This document shows, piece by piece, positions 21,717-33,160 of a DNA stretch of 64,000 bases (the stretch's first letter is position 1; each line of letters starts with the position of its first letter). The translations under genes and the position numbers were made by a program. Source of the DNA: Solanum dulcamara (Eukaryota; Streptophyta; Magnoliopsida; Solanales; Solanaceae); NCBI RefSeq assembly GCF_947179165.1, contig NC_077241.1, positions 30,933,246 through 30,997,245 on the forward strand, read 5' to 3'. Under the pieces are notes generated by a model, which had not been told where the DNA came from, did no database searches, and saw only the letters and a list, made by a program, of their open reading frames with translations.

Positions 21717-24427
21717 TGTAAGAATCCGGAAGTTGAAAGTTCTAACGAGGGATGATTTCAAGAAAATTGGACTGTTCTCAAGTCTATGACTTGACCTAGG
21801 ACTCATAGACATTCCTACGACCCATTGGTATGAGTTATCCGGTCAGCCTCTGAACCTACACATTGACCAAACTCTGAAATAATCAGACAACTTAACAAGA
21901 GTAGCAAAAGTCAATATGATGAGTCATAAGATGGACTCGTGATAATGGAATTGATAGCATGGATCACATGGAATATTTAGAGGAGCTTGATGGATCCCAA
22001 ATAAATACATACAATTCATAGAAGGTCCATCAAAGTGTAGAAAAAGGAGCAAAAGGCTATGTGTGCAAGAAGCCATCTTTTAAATTGAAGAATTTACAAA
22101 AGAAGACAACCAAATAAGGCCCTTATCTTATTAAGGGTGAAATTGTAAAAAAGCATCTTCTTTATTTCCTTAGTATATGTAGTAGTCTATTATCCTTTTA
22201 GAAGACTTAATTATGATGAAATGAAATTTGAAAGCTTTGAAGCTTGTAGTTTCTAGGTAAACCCTAGTATTAGTGTAGTTCTTAGCTGGTAATTGTAGTT
22301 TAGTGATTAGGGTGGATTCTTGATATTTCCTATGTTAACTTCTTCTAGCTTAGTCAATCATCGAATTACCCTCTTTGTGGATTCAATTTGGTTTTCTCAT
22401 TTTTGATTGAGTTTGGGTTATTGTTACTTGATCATATTCAATTCAAAGATGAAGGTATAAAGTCCTTTGTTTTTCTTAAATTCGATTAGATTTCTATAAT
22501 TCCACATATACTTTTCTTTATTTCAATTTTTTGCATTTTTATTATAGTTTTCGACTAGGGTAGTTATCAACTCATAAGAAAAGTCCTGAGGACTGACTTT
22601 GGACCAAATATCAGAGGTGTTTGACCTGTAGAGAAAATGATGACTCGTAAGAATGGGTCATAGAAGAAGATCGAAAATTCAGGATTTCAGTGATTTTTAG
22701 ACTCTACAAGATGAGTAGTTTCTACGACTAGTAGAAACCTATACTATTTGTAGAAGTCCACTCGTAAGGCCTTACGAGTTCAATTAATGAAGTGTAGTTT
22801 TGTCTTTATCCAATTTTGGTTCAATAAATCTAGACACTTTTGGGGAAAATTTTAGAACATATAAATACCCCTAACCTTCAAAATCCCTCTATTCCTATTC
22901 ATTCTCTAAATTTCTATAGGGCATTAAAGGATTATTCTCTCAAGGTTCTTCTCCTGCAATTCAAGTTAGGGTTTCAAGAACACAAGTATCTTCTTAAATT
23001 TCAGATTTAGATTCATCAAGGCATTTGGGATTTCATTCATGGGTTCCGTTCACCTATGAAGTTTTCCTCAAAATTTCCTCAATTTCAATTGCTATTTAAC
23101 CCTAGATTGATGATATTGAATCGGGTTATTTCAATTACCTTTTTACTTGGCTTCAATTATTATTATGAGCATGATTCTATATTGATTCCATGATTTCAAG
23201 TTGTTTTACAAGTGCCAATGCATAAATCTATATTCAATGATGATTTTCATGAATTGTGATGATGAATTTCAATGGTTTTCGAAGGAGGGTTTTATAAAAG
23301 AAGTTTGACACTTATGAATGATTGAGGAAAGTTATAATAATATTGCAATGATGATTCAAGAAGTTACTATGGTATTTAAAGGATAATTCTTACACAGTCA
23401 TGATTAAAGGGTGATAAGGACAATTCTCACCAAGTTTAAGGATTCTTATGAATCAACTATGTTAATGATCTACTCTTATGTCTACTTTTATTATGATATT
23501 ATTGATGATATTTTAATAAATTCCATTGTGATATTGACTAAGCACCAAGAAGAATTTTATGTGGGGTTCATTCCTGTAACCAAAGGTTTGTTACTCAAGA
23601 GAATCTAGTAGCAACCTAAAGTCCCAAACTATGTTGCCCCCAAAGGTTGCGTTTATGGACTAGCTAGTATAACCACATATAGCTTATGATGTTCATGATG
23701 TTTTAGCTGAGTCTACATTAGAAAGTAGCCTCTCTTCTCGTTGTGGGAGTTACATCAACTTCTATGTTATAGATTGCGCGGTCATAGATGTTGATTAAAG
23801 GTCTTATCCCACACAATTTATATGAATTGATGAAAGTTTTTCTAGGATGTTTATGATGCATTGACCATAAGTTAAACATGATTTCAAATGGTTTAAGTCT
23901 TATCTATGCTTTTCATTAAATTGGTCATGCATCATATGCCCATATTTCTTATTCTTTATTCTCGTTCATGCATATCTCACATACTTCGTACCTTCTATGT
24001 ACTAACACAGACGTTTGCCTACATTATCTCAAAATATAGGGACGAACAATCACGCTATGGATCCTATTTATGTCTAGAGCTTGCTATATCTAGAGTTATT
24101 TGCAGAGTCCTTATTCATTGAGGATGAGACTTTCTTTCATAATTTCCACTTGTGACTCTTTTATGTTAGGGTGAACTAGGAGTTTGGCCTAAGCCCCCAT
24201 GTAGTTATAGAGGAATATTTAGACATAGTGTGATGTAGTCCATTTTGGGACATATGACTTGAGTTTCCTTTTTATTCTTAGACTTCTATGATTGAGATTG
24301 CTATTCTTCTTATTTTATTATGTTTTACTTGACCTTATGAATTCAATGTATGCTAAGAGGCTTGGCTGTGATCCTTCATTTTTTTTGATCGTCATGTCAC
24401 TCCTAGGGTCTAACTTTGAGTATGACA
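21717..24427 (+). mobile_element. C-family LTR shared by two interiors
   Basis: Starts TGTAAGAATCCGG after a polypurine tract, so it is the 3' LTR of element C. It ends GAGTATGACA directly before a primer-binding site and gag, so it is also the 5' LTR of the next interior. U3 contains many GACTCATAG/CTACGAC motifs and a 630-bp passenger insert (21940-22569). TATAAATA lies at 22860-22867. The segment from about 23600 (GCAACCTAAAGTCCC) to the end recurs in the LTR at 29676. Confidence 0.87.
21940..22569. mobile_element. 0.63-kb passenger with TG...CA ends inside the LTR
   Basis: Starts TGATAATGG and ends TAGTTATCA, so the ends are an inverted TGATAA/TTATCA. It is flanked by ACTCG (21935-21939) and ACTCA (22570-22574), a 5-bp duplication with one change. 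The matching insert at 29889-30516 has both copies intact as ACTCG. Other C-family LTRs (1-1947, 25509-26934, 45635-46980) lack it. It most resembles a small solo LTR, but the family is unknown. Confidence 0.65.
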
Positions 24428-24431
24428 AACT

Positions 24432-24443
24432 TAGTATCAGAGC
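24432..24443 (+). promoter_or_regulatory. Primer-binding site after LTR at 21717
   Basis: TAGTATCAGAGC, one change from the Met-tRNA-complementary TGGTATCAGAGC, four bases after the LTR end. Confidence 0.8.
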
Positions 24444-24640
24444 ACAAGGTTTAGGAGTGTCCTAGAGAGTCTAATATGCCGCATCAAGTAGAGTCTTGTT
24501 CGTTGATGTGAAGCGTTCCACACCTATGAATAGGAGGCTATAAGGCATCTTAGGAAAATCTCACATTTTTATGTTCTATGGCATGCGTAATTGAGTGGTA
24601 CTGTAAGTCTTACTCTTCTAATGATTGTTCTTTGTGATTT

Positions 24641-25340
24641 TTAGAAAATTCCTCCACGAAGGTACCCCACTTGACGAAATGTTGTTGAAGAGGAGAAAAA
24701 ATATCCAAATGATCCCTTGAATAAATAATTTTCACATGCCAAGTTTTGAGCCACTTTCCAAGTGCTTTGTCAAGCCGTGATAGCATAAACCAATTGTGAG
24801 GCGGTTTCTCTCGTGAACCCAAATGTGGGTATGATGGTGATAAGAGTTCGTAACTTTATGAGGATGAATCCTCTGTAGTTTTGGGGTTCAAAAGTGGAGG
24901 ATCAACTACAAGAGTTTATTGAGAATATTCATAAGATTTTGGAGATAATGGGGTTAGCCCTGTTGAGAGGGCGGAGTTGGCTACCTACCAATTAAAGGTT
25001 GTTGCTCAAATATTGTTTAATCAATGGAGGAATGAAAGGCCTATGGAGGAGGATCTTGTTACTTGGGAAGAATTCAAAGGCATTTTTCTTGATTATTTTA
25101 TTCCCATTAGAGATGAAGGAGCCCAAAATACAAGAGTTCATTACCCTTAAGCAAGGGAATACAAGAGTGAGGGAGTATACCCTCAAGTTCACCTAATTGT
25201 CAAAGTATTCCCCCCTTATAGTTGCCGACCTGAGAGCTCATATGAGCAAGTTTTTTTGGGGTGTGTCGGATTTGATGTCTAAGGAATGTAACATGTCTAT
25301 GTTGATTAGGGAAATGGATATTTTTCACGATCCAATTTAG
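24641..25340 (+). pseudogene. Gag remnant, tandem element D
   Basis: After a 200-bp leader the plus strand reads PPRRYPT, then, past several stops, VRNFMRMNPL, KVEDQLQEFIENIHKILEIM, ERAELATYQLKVVAQ, QWRNERPMEEDLVTWEEFKG, FLDYFIPI and, near the end, ADLRAHMSKFFWGVSDLMSK. This is the retrotransposon gag domain of chromoviral gypsy elements, the structural protein of the particle. Frameshifts occur near 25110-25150 and there are internal stops. The zinc-knuckle part is missing; rearranged LTR sequence follows at about 25345. Confidence 0.82.
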
Positions 25341-25344
25341 GGCG

Positions 25345-25508
25345 TAGACCTAACGTGGCAATTACAATCCTGAATGACATCAACCAAGCCTCTTAGCATG
25401 ACACTCATGAGCATACATAAGGTAATGAACAATAAAGCTAAATCAAGATAAGGAAGCAAGAATATCAAGTAGAACATAAGTCTCAAAAAATGTGGAATAA
25501 AAGATAAT
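25345..25508 (-). mobile_element. Inverted tip of a C-family LTR
   Basis: GACATCAACCAAGCCTCTTA is the reverse complement of the AGAGGCTTGG region near the ends of the LTRs at about 24355 and 32331. The piece sits tail-to-head against a plus-strand LTR start at 25509, an inverted junction. Confidence 0.6.
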
Positions 25509-26934
25509 TGTAAGACCCTGAAAGTTGAAAAGTCGAAACATAAGAAAATTCCAAAAAAGGGACTGTCCTAGATGTTACAACTTGGCCTATGAGTTGTAGG
25601 GATTTCTACGGGTCGTAGGAATTGACTTTGAGATTGGAAAATTAGTTAAGTATGGAGGGGAGTTTATGAGTCAAGGAACGACTCATGGAAAAGGTTACAA
25701 TTCGTAGGAGTGAGTCGTAGAATCAATGTATGAGTTTGGTAAAATAATGAGCCTCGGTACTTCTAGAGCGACTCAAAAGGACGAGTCATAGAATGGTTGA
25801 TGAGTCATTATTTGGAGTTGTAGATGGAAGGGGTCCAAATTATGAACTTTGGTTAAGTGTGGGAATATTTAATGACTCATTTTTAGGACTTGTGTAAGTG
25901 TTGACAACTTATAGACATGATTCATAGGGACCAAGTTTCATTCTAGTAACCTATGATTTTGGAGCACTATATTTACAACTCATATTGACGACCTGTAGAT
26001 TAAATGATGAATCGTAAAAGCCGTCCATAGGGTCATAAATGTTAATTATTAAATTTGCATAAGTGTTAAGGTCAATTCTTAAGTGTGGAATAGATTTGGA
26101 GATGTTTTAAGGTCACAAAAATCCTCTAGCACAAAGTCTAGTTGAAAGCTTCATTACTGATTGAGTTTTGGTAAAACAATTACGTGGGTCAACTTCAAAA
26201 TATTATATCTCCTACAATATAAAGAATTAGGTGGCCCATCACCTAGAAAATTAAAGTTTTTTGAGTCCTCTTTCCAATGAGTTTGCCTCATTTCAAGTTT
26301 GGCATAAAAAATTATGATTGTTTTACTAGAGACTGCTAGATCATAAAAAGTTACGATTCAAATCTACGACCAGTAGAGTTTTTATGAGTCGTAGAAGTCA
26401 AATCCTCACAAAAATCCTGCACATCTTCTAGGGCTATTTTGGTTCTTTTACAAGCCTTTTAATCCTATTCTAAGTCATTTTTGGGTGTTTTGAAAGAATA
26501 TATCATTCCCCTAACTAGTTTTTCCCTTATAATCATCCATCTAAACATTCAAGCATCTAGAATATCCTCTCAAGACACTCTTCTTCTCAAGACTCCATTG
26601 AATGATAAACTAGGGTATCCAATTCTTCTGTCAATTTTTCAGCAAGAAATCCACCCAAGGTATGTGGGAATTCATCCATGTGTTCCTTCCACCCATGGAG
26701 CCCAAAGAAATCTATACTTTTCTACCCAATTCAAGATGTATATTTATGGGTCTTCTCAATTTCCATTCAATTGCATGAAGTATGATTTATTCTAGGATTA
26801 TAAATCTATTTCAACATGAGTTGATGATAATTGCATGAAATTGGTGATTTTCTTATGAATTCTCTACAATATTACCTAGGGTTCATGATATCATTTTGGG
26901 TCTTGTTCAATTCTTTTTCAATTGCTTGAATTAA
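25509..26934 (+). mobile_element. C-family LTR fragment, joined to RT
   Basis: Starts TGTAAGACCCTGAAAG and has U3 motifs (GAGTCGTAGA) and the leader segment AAGGTATGTGGGAATTCATC (about 26656). At about 26935 it switches without any LTR end, PBS, gag or protease into the middle of RT. It is a different subfamily from the LTRs at 21717 and 29676 and lacks their passenger. The frame 26481-26795 is LTR sequence, not a gene. Confidence 0.72.
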
Positions 26935-27900
26935 CATTTAATTATTGTTTACCCCAATGGTTTTTCATGGATTTGATGAATAGGGCATTCAGGCAATACT
27001 TGAACATGTTCGTGATTGTGTTTATTGATGATATTTTAGTTTATTCTCGAAATGAGGAGGAGCATGCCAAATATTTGAAGATTGTGTTGCAAACATTAAG
27101 GGACAAGCAATCATTCACCAAGTTTAATAAGTGAAAATTTTGTTAAGGGAAGTCGTATTTCTTAGCCATGTGGTATCTGGTGATGGAATGAAGGTTGATC
27201 CAAGAAAAATAGAGGTGGTGAGGAATTCGTCTAGACCATTATCTCCTTCGAACAATAGAAGTTTCTTGGGCCTAGCCGGATACTATAGAAGTTTTGTGGA
27301 AGGTTTTTAAACTATTTCATCGCCTTTGACAAAGTTTACCCACAAGAAAGTGAAGCTTCAATGTTCAGAAGCTTGCGAGTAGAGTTTCCAAGAGTTGAAG
27401 GATGGTCTTACTGCCACTCCTATTTTGACTTTACCAGAAGGGTTCGATGGATTAATTTTATGTTGTGATGCCTTAAGAATTGGAATGGGTATTGTATTGA
27501 TGCATCATGGTAAGGTAATAGCCTATGCTTCTAGGCAACTTAAGGTGCATGAAAGAAACTATCCGACTCCTGACTTGGAACTAGAGGCGGTTGTGTTTTC
27601 CTTGAAGATTTGGATACATTATCTTTATAGTGTTCATGTGGATGTGTTCACTGATCACAAGAATTTTTAATATTTGTTTTAGCAAAAGGAATTGAGCCTT
27701 CAACAAAGGAGATGGCTTGAATTATTGAAGGACTGTGATATGAGTGTATTGTACCATCCGGGCAAAGCTAATATGGTTGTGTATGCAGTTCGCAGGTTAT
27801 CCATGAATAGTATTGCCCACATTGAATAGGGTAAGAAGGAATTAGCTACGGATGTGCTAGATTGTCGTAATAAACAAGAAATTTTTTCCATGGGCTCATC
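26935..27900 (+). pseudogene. Reverse transcriptase (partial) and RNase H, second tandem copy
   Basis: Begins mid-RT with WFFMDLMNRAFRQYLNMFV and the active site [10 protein letters not shown] (GATGAT at 27027-27032). The connection domain follows (AGYYRSFVEGF near 27275), then RNase H at 27395-27670: [68 protein letters not shown]. Catalytic Asp and Glu residues look present, but stops occur near 27135, 27310, 27380, 27668 and 27830. Closely parallel to element C at 18960-19900, offset about 7.97 kb. Confidence 0.87.
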
Positions 27901-28189
27901 ATCTGATATAGAACTGATGTGAGAGGGAGAAGCGGGGATTGATAACTTTTTAGGTTTTTGGTTGATTGATTCTAGTGAGGGTGGTGTTTTTGTTCATAAT
28001 GGTTCGGAATTATCCCTTATGGTAGATGTTAAAGTTAAGAAAGATAATGATCCAGTGTTTGTTGAATTGAAAAAGTTGGTTGCCAAAAAATCCATTGATG
28101 CTTTCTCCTAAGAGGGATATGTTTAGCTTCGGTATCAAGGTCGGTTGTGTGTACCCAATATTAACAGTCTGAGGAAATTGATCTTCCAT

Positions 28190-28985
28190 GAGGTAGTTCT
28201 CAATATTATATTCATCCGAGATCCACCTTGATGTATAGTGATTTGTGGGAGGTGTATTGATGGAGTGGAATAAATAAGGACATAGCGGAATTTGTGGCAA
28301 GGTGTCCTAATTGTCAACAAATGAAAGTAGAGCATCAAAACCTGAGAGGCTTAGCTCAAGACATTGGGATTCCTACTTAAAAGTGGAAAATATGAATATG
28401 GACTTTGTGATGGATTTACCTCGTACTAAGAAGCAACATGATTCTTTTTGGGTTGTTGTGGATTGAATGACTAAGTTGGCACATTTTCTACCTCTGAAGA
28501 ATTCTTATAGTGCCGAAAATTATGCTAAGTTGTATATTCGTGAGTTGGTAAAGCTTTATGGTGTTCCCTTTTCTATTATATCGGATCAAGGTACTCAATT
28601 CACCTCCCATTTTTGGAAGTAACTTGAATAGGGTCTTGGTACGAATGTTAAGTTAAGTATTGCTTTTCACCCTCAAACCGATGGCCAAGCAAAAAGAACA
28701 ATCCAAATGTTGGAGGATATGATAAGGTCATGTGTCATTGATTTCAAAGGAATTTGGGATGAGCATCTACCGTTGATTGAGTTTTCCTACAACAAGAGTT
28801 ATCACTCTAGCATCCAAATGGCTCATTTTGAAGTATTGTATAGAAGAAGATGTAAGTCCCCGGTGGGATGGTTTGAAGTGGCTGAGATGTCATTAAGTGG
28901 TCCCGATTTAGTGTTGGATTCTATGGAGAAGGTGAGACTCATACGAGAGAGGTTGAAGACTCAAATTCGCCAAAAGACCTATTAG
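28190..28985 (+). pseudogene. Integrase with E-to-K change, second tandem copy
   Basis: The HHCC zinc finger remnant is near 28200-28330 (RCPNCQQMKVEHQ), then the core: D in VVVD followed at once by a stop, D in SIISDQGTQFTSHFW, and TDGQAKRTIQMLEDM, where the catalytic Glu is Lys. Post-core DEHLPLIEFSYNKSYHSSIQ and RRRCKSPVGWFEVAEM are well kept (ends at the stop near 28983). The copy in element C keeps the Glu but is otherwise more broken. Inactive. Confidence 0.87.
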
Positions 28986-29015
28986 GACATTTAGAAATGA
29001 GACATTGAATTTAGT

Positions 29016-29357
29016 GTGGATGATTGGGTTTATTTGAAGGTTTCACCCATGAAGGGTGTAATGCATTTTGGTAAGAAGGAAAAAATAAGTCCGAGGTATG
29101 TGGGACCCGATAAGATATTGAAATATATTGGCGAGGTTGTATATGAGTTATACTTGCCATTTAAATTGGCTATGGTTCATCCGGTGTTTCATGTATTAAT
29201 GTTGAGGAAGTTCGTGGGTGATCCATATTGCATTGCACCATTGGAAAATGCGAGTATTGAAGAAAACTTGACCTATGAGGAGGTTCTGATAGAAATTCTA
29301 GACTGGCAAGTGGAGAGGTTGTATCCATCAAGGTATTCTGGAGAAATCAACAAGTAG
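29016..29357 (+). pseudogene. Integrase C-terminal chromodomain-like tail, second tandem copy
   Basis: Reads MDDWVYLKVSPMKGVMHFGK, ISPRYVGPDKILKYIGEV, MVHPVFHVLMLRKFVGDP, then NLTYEEVLIEILDWQVERL, the longest uninterrupted version of this tail in the window. After VERL a frameshift leads to a short end; in another frame the WRNQQVESATWEAEADM-like end is visible to about 29430. Supports assignment to the Tekay/Del type chromoviruses. Confidence 0.85.
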
Positions 29358-29662
29358 AGAGTGCTACATGGGAAGCAGAAGCGGACATGATAGAGCAATA
29401 TTAGTACCATTTTCCTTCCACTCAAGCTTAAGGTATTAGGTTGTTCTTTCTTAAATCTCCTAAATTTCTATGTTTCGGTTTTCCTATGTTCTTCATATGC
29501 ATGCTCGTTCATGAAGATCAATTTTAAAGTCATATTTTTTACTTAGTGTGAAAATATCATGTTCTATGCACATTGATGTTTCATTGCATTAATGATTGGG
29601 TTGGTAGTCTCTTTCTGTGTTCTTTCATATATATTGAATCTCATTCGAGGATGAATGTTTCC

Positions 29663-29675
29663 AAGGGGAAGATAT
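29663..29675 (+). promoter_or_regulatory. Polypurine tract before LTR at 29676
   Basis: AAGGGGAAGATAT adjoins the LTR TG start and matches the tract of element A. Confidence 0.75.
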
Positions 29676-32399
29676 TGTAAAACACCGAAAGTTGAAAGTT
29701 CTAACAAAAGATAATTTTAAGAAAATTAGATTTTTCTTAAGTCTACGACTTGACCTATGAATCTTAGACATTCCTACAACCCATACGAATGAGTCATCGG
29801 ATCAGTCTCTGAACTTGCACATTGACCAATCTACAAAATAATCAGATTACAAGTTAAAGTCGATATGATGAGTCATAAGGTGGACTCGTGATAATAGCAT
29901 TGATAGCATGGATCACATGGAAGCTTTAGAGGAGTTTGATGGATACTAAATAAAGGCATACAATGTATGGAAGGTCCATCAAAGTGAAGAGAAAGAAGAA
30001 AAAGGCTATGTGTGCAAGTGACCATATTTTAAATTCAAGAATTTACAAAACAAGACAACCAAACAAGTCTTTTATCTCATAAAGGGTGAAATTGTAAAGA
30101 AAGTATCTTTTTTTTCTTAGTATATGTAGTAGTGTATTATCATTTTAGAAGAATTAATTATGATGAATTGAAATTTGAAAGATTTGAAGACTGTAGTTTC
30201 CATGGTGAAGCCTAGTGTTGGTGTAGTTCTTAGTTGGTAATTGTAGTTGAGTGATTAGGGTGGATTCCCGATATTGCTTGTGTTAACTTCTTCTAGCTTA
30301 ATCAATCATCGAGTTATCCTTTTTGTGGATTTAATTTAGTTTTCTTATTTTTGATTGAGTTTGGGTTATTGTTATTATATCATATGCAATTGAGAGGTGA
30401 GGGTATAAAGTCCTTTGTTTCTAATAATTTGATTAGATTTCGATAATTCCACATATCCTTTTCTTTATTTCAATTTTCCATATTTTGATTCTAGCTTCCA
30501 ACTAGGATAGTTATCAACTCGTAAGAAAAGTCCTGAGGCCTGACTTCGGACCAAATATCAGGGGTATTTGACGAGTTGGGTCTAAGACCTATAGAGGAAA
30601 TGATGATTTGTAAGAACGAGTCGTAGAAGAAGATCAAAAACTCATGATTTCAGGGATTTTTAGACTCTGTAGGACGAGTACTTTCTATGACTCATAGAAA
30701 CCTATACTATTCGTAGAAGCCCACTAGTAAGGCCTTTCGAGTTCAATTAATGAAGGGTACTATTGTCTTTTTCCAATTTTGATTCAATGAATCTATACAC
30801 TTTTGGGGGAAAGTTTAGAACCTATAAACACCCCAAACCTTTAAAATCCGTCTATTCCTGTTCATTCTCTAAATTTCTCTAAGGCATTGAAGGATTATTC
30901 TCTCAAGGGTCTTCTCCTAAAATTAAAGTTAGGGTTTCTATTACACAAGTCTCTTCTTCAATTTAAGATTTAGATTCATCAAGGTATGTGGGATTTCATT
31001 CATGAGTTTCATTCACCCATGAAGTGCCGAGAGTTTTCCTCAAAATTTCCTCAATTTCAATTTCTATTTAACCCTGGATTGATGATATCGCTTTGCATTG
31101 TTTCAATTATGTTTTTAATTGGCTTAAATGATAATTATAAGAATGATTCTATCTTGATTTCATGATTTCAAGTTTTTTTAAAAGTGCCCATGCATAAAGA
31201 TATACTCAATGATGATTTCCATGAATTATGATGATTAATTTCAATGGTTTTCAAAGAAGACTTTAGCAAAAGAAGTTTGAGACTTATGAATGATTGAGGA
31301 AAGTTATAATAATGTTTCAATGATGATTCAAGATGTTTACTATGGTGTGATAAGGATAATTCTCATACAATCATGATTAAAGGGTGATAAGGATAATTCT
31401 CACCAAATTTATGTATTCTTATCAATCAACTATGTTAATGAGCTACTCTTATGACTATTTTCACGATGTTATTATTGATGGTATTTGAATAAATTTCATT
31501 GAGATATTGACTAAGCATTGAGAGGATGTTTAGGTGGGGTTTGGTCCGATAACCAAAGGTTTGTTTCTCAAGAGAATCCTAATAGCAACCTAAAGTCCCA
31601 AACTATGTTGCCCCCATAGGTTACGTTTATGGCCTACCTAGTTGATCCACATATAGCTTATGATGTTCATGATGTTCTCAGGAAGTCTACCTTATAAAGT
31701 AGCCTCTCTCTTCTCAATGTGGTAGTTGCATCAAATTCCATATTATAGTTTGCATGGTCTTAGATGTCAGTTAAAGGTCTTATCCCACACAAGTTATATG
31801 AATTGATGAAAGTTTTTCTATGACATTTGTGATGCATTGACCACAAGTTCAATATGATTTCAAATTCTTTAAATTTATCTATGTTTTTCATTACATTGGT
31901 GATGCATCCTATGCCCATATTGTTGATGCTTCATTCTTGTTCATGCATATCTCACATACTTAGTACCTTGTATGTACTAACACATACTTTTGCCTATATT
32001 CTCTCATAATGTAATGATGGATGATCACGCTACGAATCTTATTTATGTATATAGCTTGCTATATCTAGAGCTGTTTGGTGAGTCCTCATTTATCAAGGAT
32101 GAGAATTTCTTTAATGATTTCCACTTGTCACTCTTTTATGTTGGGGTGAGCTAGTAGTTTGTCCTAATCCCTGTGTAGTTATAGAGGCATGTTTAGACAT
32201 AGTGTGATGTTGTCCATTTTGAGACATATGACTTGAGTTTCCTTTTTATTCTTAGATTTCTATGGTATAGATTGTTATTTCACTTGTTTCATTATGTTTT
32301 ACTTGACCTTTTGAATGTAATGTATTCTAAGAGGCTTGGTTGGGATTCTTTGATTTTCTGATCATGTGTCACTCCAAGGGTCTAGCTTGGGATGTGATA
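29676..32399 (+). mobile_element. 3' C-family LTR of the tandem
   Basis: Starts TGTAAAACACCG and follows the LTR at 21717 base for base with scattered changes, including the passenger at the same place (29889-30516) and a TATAAACA box near 30823. It ends TGTGATA at 32399, where the partner ends TATGACA. A minisatellite starts two bases later. Confidence 0.87.
29889..30516. mobile_element. Passenger insert, second copy
   Basis: TGATAATAG...TAGTTATCA flanked by perfect ACTCG duplications (29884-29888 and 30517-30521). Same position within the LTR as 21940-22569, so it was carried along when the LTR was copied. Confidence 0.68.
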
Positions 32400-32400
32400 A

Positions 32401-32817
32401 TTAGGTTCGTTCACTTCTAAATAGGAAATATTGGGTCCATCCACCCTAAAATAGGATGCATTGGGTTCATTCACCCAAAAATAGAATATATTGGGTTCAT
32501 CCTCCATAAAATAGGACAAAGTAGATTTGTCCACCCTCAAATCAGATACATTAGGTCAATCCACTCTAAAATAGGATATATTGGGCTCATCCACCCCAAA
32601 ATAGGATGTATTGGTTGAATAAACCCTAAAAAGGATGTATTGGGTTCGTCCACCCTAAAATAGGATATATTGGGTCAATCCACCCTAAATTAGGATGTAT
32701 TAGGTCGTCCATCCTAAAATAGGATACATTGGGTCCATCCATCCTAAAATAGGATGCATTGGGTTTATTCGCCCTAAAATAGAATATATCGGTTAGTGTG
32801 CCCTCTAATAAGACATT
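32401..32817. repeat. 30-bp minisatellite, about 14 units
   Basis: Consensus halves TTGGGTTCATCCACCC and TAAAATAGGATGTA. Units are 30 bp (two of 29), diverged, starting exactly at 32401. No coding frame is kept. Confidence 0.93.
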
Positions 32818-32845
32818 TTAAATTCATTTATCTTTGATGAGCCAT

Positions 32846-33160
32846 CTCGCAATGCCTTTATTATTTATTTATTTTTAAAATATACATATGATCATTGAAT
32901 GCTATCCTTTAGGTTTCTCGCAATACTTTAATTATTTTTCTTTTCAAAATATACATGTGAGCACTGCATGCTATTCTCTAAGTTTCTCGCAATACTTTAA
33001 TTATTTATTTATTTTTAAATTATACATACGAGCACTGCATGTTATCTTTAAAATTTCTTGAAAAGCTCATCTTTCTTTAACAAGACATCTCATAATACTT
33101 TAATTATCTATTTATTTTTTAAAATATGCATATGAGCACTGCATGATATTTTTTAATTTT
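32846..33160. repeat. About 70-bp tandem repeat, four units
   Basis: Units start at 32846, 32917, 32986 and 33089 (CTCGCAATACTTTAATTATT ... GAGCACTGCATG). The third carries an extra stretch of about 30 bp that resembles the array's lead-in. Confidence 0.88.

Noticed and set aside
22030..22560. Captured host gene fragment inside the LTR
   Set aside because: No coding signature, and TG...CA ends with a 5-bp duplication are better explained by a small solo LTR; left open as a finding.
25690..26050. Riboswitch or structured RNA from the repeated GAGTCGTAGA words
   Set aside because: Words are dispersed at irregular spacing in U3 of several LTRs, upstream of the TATA box and so outside the expected transcript.
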